Of a DNA stretch of 8,289 nt, positions 6,307 through 8,289 are shown piece after piece; the first letter of the stretch is position 1; each line of letters begins with the position of its first letter. The position numbers and the translations under genes are program-made. Under the pieces are notes generated by a model. The model made no database searches. It was not told where the DNA came from and saw nothing but the letters and a program-made list of their open reading frames with translations. Location of the stretch: assembly GCA_025656895.1 (NCBI GenBank), contig JAHXHF010000357.1, forward strand, positions 1 through 8,289. The letters are read 5' to 3'. Source of the DNA: a gamma proteobacterium symbiont of Bathyaustriella thionipta (GTDB lineage Bacteria > Pseudomonadota > Gammaproteobacteria > Chromatiales > Chromatiaceae).

Positions 6307-7559
6307 GCCGCAAACTGTACAGCCTGCTGTTGCTCCTGTTGCTGCCGTTTGTGTTGCTACGCTTGTTTTGGCGTGGCCGGCACAATCCGGACTACCGTCA
6401 GCGTTGGCGGGAACGGCTGGGTTTTATCCCGACTGTTAGCGGCCAACCCATCTGGATACATGCCGTTTCGGTGGGAGAGGTGCAGGCCATAGCAGCGCTG
6501 GTTCAGCGTTTGCAGCAGCAGGGACACGCGATACTGATGAGTACCACCACAGCGACCGGTGCTGAACGGGTACGCGCTTTGTTTGGTGACAGTCTGACAC
6601 AGGTTTATTTTCCTTATGATCTGTCATTTGTGCTGCAACGTTTTTTCAGTCGTGCTGCTGTGCGTGCCGTGATTATGGTTGAAACTGAAATCTGGCCCAA
6701 TCTTGTTGCCTTATGCGCTCAACAACAGATACCGATTGTGTTAGCCAATGCACGTCTTTCTGCCCGTTCCGCTCGTGGCTATGCCCGTTTTCCGCGTATG
6801 ACACAGGCTACACTGGAAAAATTTTGCCTGATTGCGGCACAAACAGAAGTGCATGCACAGCGCTTTATCAAACTGGGTGCGCAAGCCGGGCGGGTGGCGG
6901 TTACCGGCAATTTGAAGTTTGATTTAAAAATGGCTGCCGGTCTGCGGGAACAAGCGGTTCTACTGCGCCATCATTGGGGCAAAGCGCGCCCTGTGTGGGT
7001 GGCTGCCAGTACGCATGAAACCGAAGAAGAAATTCTGTTGAATGTACATAGCCGCTTGTTACAAACGAATAAAAATGCACTACTCATTCTGGCTCCACGC
7101 CATCCCGAGCGTTTTGACAAGGTGGCTTCACTGGTGAAAAAAACGGGTTTTCGCTTTTCCCGCTATAGTCGTTGCCCCGAATCGCTTGATCAACAGGAGT
7201 CGATCATTGTGCTGGACAGTATGGGAAAATTAGCCGTTTTTCTGGCTGCGGCCGACATAGCCTTTATTGGCGGAAGTCTGCTGCCTGTGGGGGGGCATAA
7301 TGCGCTGGAAGCAGCGGTTGCCGGTGTTCCCTGCGTGTTGGGTCCGCACATGTTTAATTTTGCGCAAGTAAGCGCGCAGCTGCAACAGCAACAGGCCGCT
7401 ATACAAATAAGCGGCAGGGATGAATTGCTGGCGGTATTGCGGAACTGGTTTGACAACCCCGATGAACGTCTGGCAGCCGGTGTTCGTGCGCGCCGTTTTG
7501 TTGTCCGTCAGCGCGGCGCGCTGGATCAGCTGCAGGCTCGCCTGGCAGCCTGCTTGTGA
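6303..7559 (+). CDS. waaA: WaaA (KdtA): CMP-Kdo lipid A Kdo transferase (GT30)
   Basis: WaaA transfers one or two Kdo residues from CMP-Kdo to lipid IVA, the first committed core step, at the inner face of the cytoplasmic membrane. At 418 residues it matches E. coli WaaA (425). A hydrophobic anchor spans about 5-23 (LYSLLLLLLLPFVLLRLFW), followed by the conserved RGRHNPDYRQRWRERLGF (24-41). HAVSVGE (53-59) carries the catalytic Glu E59. Further conserved blocks are VETEIWPN (126-133), LANARLSARSARGY (147-160), TGNLKFD (201-207), ASTHETEEE (235-243), APRHPERF (264-271), GGSLLPVGGHNALEA (323-337) and GPHMFNF (347-353). The start overlaps the aldo/keto reductase stop (ATGA) and has no strong Shine-Dalgarno of its own. 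Mono- versus bifunctional Kdo addition cannot be told from the sequence. Confidence 0.96.
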   Translation: MSRKLYSLLLLLLLPFVLLRLFWRGRHNPDYRQRWRERLGFIPTVSGQPIWIHAVSVGEVQAIAALVQRLQQQGHAILMSTTTATGAERVRALFGDSLTQVYFPYDLSFVLQRFFSRAAVRAVIMVETEIWPNLVALCAQQQIPIVLANARLSARSARGYARFPRMTQATLEKFCLIAAQTEVHAQRFIKLGAQAGRVAVTGNLKFDLKMAAGLREQAVLLRHHWGKARPVWVAASTHETEEEILLNVHSRLLQTNKNALLILAPRHPERFDKVASLVKKTGFRFSRYSRCPESLDQQESIIVLDSMGKLAVFLAAADIAFIGGSLLPVGGHNALEAAVAGVPCVLGPHMFNFAQVSAQLQQQQAAIQISGRDELLAVLRNWFDNPDERLAAGVRARRFVVRQRGALDQLQARLAACL

Positions 7560-7624
7560 TGTTTGCCACTGAAAACGATCCCAAAAAGGAACCGAAACAA
7601 CTTTCTCTTGCTACGATCAATTAA
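7559..7624 (+). CDS. Possible 21-residue small protein coupled to waaA
   Basis: An ATG uses the last base of the waaA TGA (TGATG) and opens a 21-codon frame ending TAA at 7622-7624. The product, MFATENDPKKEPKQLSLATIN, is hydrophilic with a charged, proline-containing middle and no membrane segment. The TGATG junction resembles the coupled starts elsewhere in this operon, which is the only positive evidence. The frame may be chance, since there is no Shine-Dalgarno apart from whatever coupling provides. It ends 12 bp before the convergent response-regulator gene, and I do not recognise the peptide. Confidence 0.25.
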   Translation: MFATENDPKKEPKQLSLATIN

Positions 7625-7636
7625 GCGCGCAGACGG

Positions 7637-8098
7637 CTAGCGAATTTCATTTTTGTAAAGAATTTCTTCCACCCGCATGAATACATCGGCACGAGTAAAA
7701 GGTTTGGGGATAAAGGCACTGGCACCAAGGCCTTCTACCCAGTATTTTTCACTGGCGTCTTTGTCACCACTCATGATAACAACCGGTGTAAGGCGTGTTT
7801 CAGGCAGTTTTGACAGCTTGCGCGTGGCAATAAAACCGTTCATGCCGGGCATGACGATATCCATAAAGATTAATGACGGACGGTGTTTGCGAGCCATTTC
7901 AATGGCGACTGCGCCACCACCGGCTTCCAGAACCACAAAGCCGGCCTGCAGCAACATGCGCTTGATGACCGTACGCACGGTTTGTGAGTCATCCACCACC
8001 AGAATACGGGTTCCGGGCAAGGGCATGGTTCTGGTGTTTCTTCTGCGGTTTTTGTTTTGTCTGCGTTGAAAAAAAGAAAGAATGCGTGGCAGTTTCAT
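7637..8098 (-). CDS. Orphan CheY-like response regulator, PilH-type receiver with basic N-terminal extension
   Basis: A 153-residue single-domain response regulator. The receiver spans about 31-148: RILVVDD with acidic D36/D37, the phospho-acceptor D80 in FMDIVMPGMNGF, S110 at the Thr/Ser switch (VVIMSGDKD), an aromatic F129 and the conserved K132 in IPKPF. DIVMPGMNGFIATRKLSK closely resembles PilH of the type IV pilus chemosensory system, though other stand-alone CheY proteins are possible. There is no output domain, so it would act through protein contacts. The start at 8098 is supported by GGGGA about five bases upstream. It gives a 24-residue leader, MKLPRILSFFQRRQNKNRRR..., that ordinary PilH/CheY proteins lack. 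An internal ATG (residue 25) would give a standard-length protein but has a poorer ribosome site. No histidine kinase or pil gene is visible. It converges on waaA and has its own upstream region. Confidence 0.85.
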   Translation of the reverse strand: MKLPRILSFFQRRQNKNRRRNTRTMPLPGTRILVVDDSQTVRTVIKRMLLQAGFVVLEAGGGAVAIEMARKHRPSLIFMDIVMPGMNGFIATRKLSKLPETRLTPVVIMSGDKDASEKYWVEGLGASAFIPKPFTRADVFMRVEEILYKNEIR

Positions 8099-8137
8099 GG
8101 TATCCCCGATTTTTTTATATTTAATAATGGTTTAAGT

Positions 8138-8168
8138 AAGAGCCGCTCTACGGCAGCTTTTGTTTTAC
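8138..8168 (+). terminator. Weak terminator-like hairpin reading rightward
   Basis: AAG-A-GCCG, loop CTCTA, CGGC-AG-CTT forms a seven-pair stem with a small internal loop, followed on the plus strand by TTGTTTT. That arrangement suits rho-independent termination of rightward transcription, although no plus-strand gene ends here. It might stop read-through or antisense transcription before the gene that starts near 8266. On the minus strand no T-run follows, so there it would simply be a structure in the response-regulator leader. The stem is short and imperfect. Confidence 0.25.
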
Positions 8169-8179
8169 GAAAAAATGTA

Positions 8180-8209
8180 TTTTCCTGAATTTTATATTAA
8201 TTTTCCTGA
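8180..8209. repeat. Two direct copies of TTTTCCTGA, 21 bp apart
   Basis: TTTTCCTGA occurs at 8180-8188 and again at 8201-8209, each followed by A/T-rich bases. The start-to-start distance of 21 bp equals about two helical turns, so both copies face the same side of the DNA. They lie in the intergenic stretch between the response regulator and the next gene, which suggests tandem protein-binding sites. A chance repeat in AT-rich DNA is possible. Confidence 0.4.
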
Positions 8210-8216
8210 TTACCCC

Positions 8217-8231
8217 CATGGCTCAGCCATG
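8217..8231. promoter_or_regulatory. Perfect 15-bp inverted repeat CATGGCTCAGCCATG
   Basis: Seven-base arms CATGGCT and AGCCATG surround a single central C. It lies about 35 bp before the putative GTG start at 8266 and 21 bp before the Shine-Dalgarno. With a one-base centre it is more plausible as a dimer-binding operator than as an RNA hairpin. The overlapping segment CTCAGC (8222-8227) can also pair with GCTGAG (8242-8247), a competing RNA hairpin just ahead of the ribosome site. Confidence 0.35.
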
Positions 8232-8265
8232 CTCAACAACCGCTGAGGCATTGGAGGTGTACGTA

Positions 8266-8289
8266 GTGCAACATAAGCAAGCCTTGGGA
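8266..8289 (+). CDS. Probable start of an unidentified gene, cut by the window edge
   Basis: A clear Shine-Dalgarno, GGAGG at 8253-8257, lies eight bases before GTG at 8266. From there the frame is open to the end of the window and reads MQHKQALG when the GTG initiates. Eight residues are too few to identify a family. The gene would diverge from the response regulator and share the 8099-8265 regulatory stretch. The strength of the ribosome site is the main support. Confidence 0.4.

Noticed and set aside
7560..7636. Expected bidirectional terminator between waaA and the response regulator
   Set aside because: I found no convincing stem followed by a T-run. The GCGCGC and GCTAGC pieces are short, and GAATTTC at 7642 and 7660 is a direct repeat, not an inverted one.
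7677..8069. 130-codon plus-strand frame opposite the response regulator
   Set aside because: The minus strand encodes an intact receiver domain with all key residues; the plus-strand product looks like its low-complexity reflection.
1..8289. Mobile elements, tRNA/rRNA genes, CRISPR arrays, phage or defence genes
   Set aside because: No transposase or integrase motif, terminal inverted repeat, cloverleaf or regularly spaced repeat was seen, and the genes form a coherent LPS core locus.

Overview
The window is a lipopolysaccharide (LPS) inner-core locus from a Gram-negative bacterium, most likely a gammaproteobacterium. The reasons are a fused two-domain HldE, a WaaG/WaaP pair closely resembling the enterobacterial and pseudomonad proteins, and a WaaA with an N-terminal membrane anchor. 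The gene content around hldE and waaA resembles, from memory, the Pseudomonas aeruginosa hldE-to-waaA neighbourhood. I cannot name the genus. Base composition looks even across the genes, and I see no insertion sequence, tRNA, rRNA or CRISPR array.

Region 1 (1-2093, + strand): the C-terminal end of a GT9 heptosyltransferase, then waaG (core glucosyltransferase) and waaP (heptose I kinase). All three overlap (ATGA, then a 14-bp overlap), so they look translationally coupled. Region 2 (2117-2809, - strand): a single gene pointing against the cluster. It encodes a WaaP/'toluene tolerance'-type kinase-fold protein whose catalytic loop looks degenerate. A divergent leader of about 115 bp (2810-2923) separates it from region 3. 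It holds a 9-bp bulged hairpin and back-to-back candidate -10 elements.

Region 3 (2924-7559, + strand): a tight operon of hldE (ADP-heptose precursor synthesis, probable TTG start), a DAO-type FAD oxidoreductase, a short aldo/keto reductase and waaA (Kdo transferase). The junctions are a 3-nt gap and two ATGA overlaps. A 21-codon ORF starts on the waaA stop codon (TGATG). HldE, the heptosyltransferase, WaaP, WaaG and WaaA together explain making, attaching and phosphorylating the Kdo/heptose/glucose core. The two oxidoreductases have no assigned role in that pathway and are the best candidates here for undescribed chemistry.

Region 4 (7637-8098, - strand): an orphan CheY-like response regulator of PilH flavour with a basic N-terminal extension, convergent with waaA. 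Region 5 (8099-8289): an AT-rich intergenic stretch with a terminator-like hairpin, two TTTTCCTGA repeats 21 bp apart, a perfect 15-bp inverted repeat and a Shine-Dalgarno sequence leading into a probable GTG-started gene cut by the window edge.
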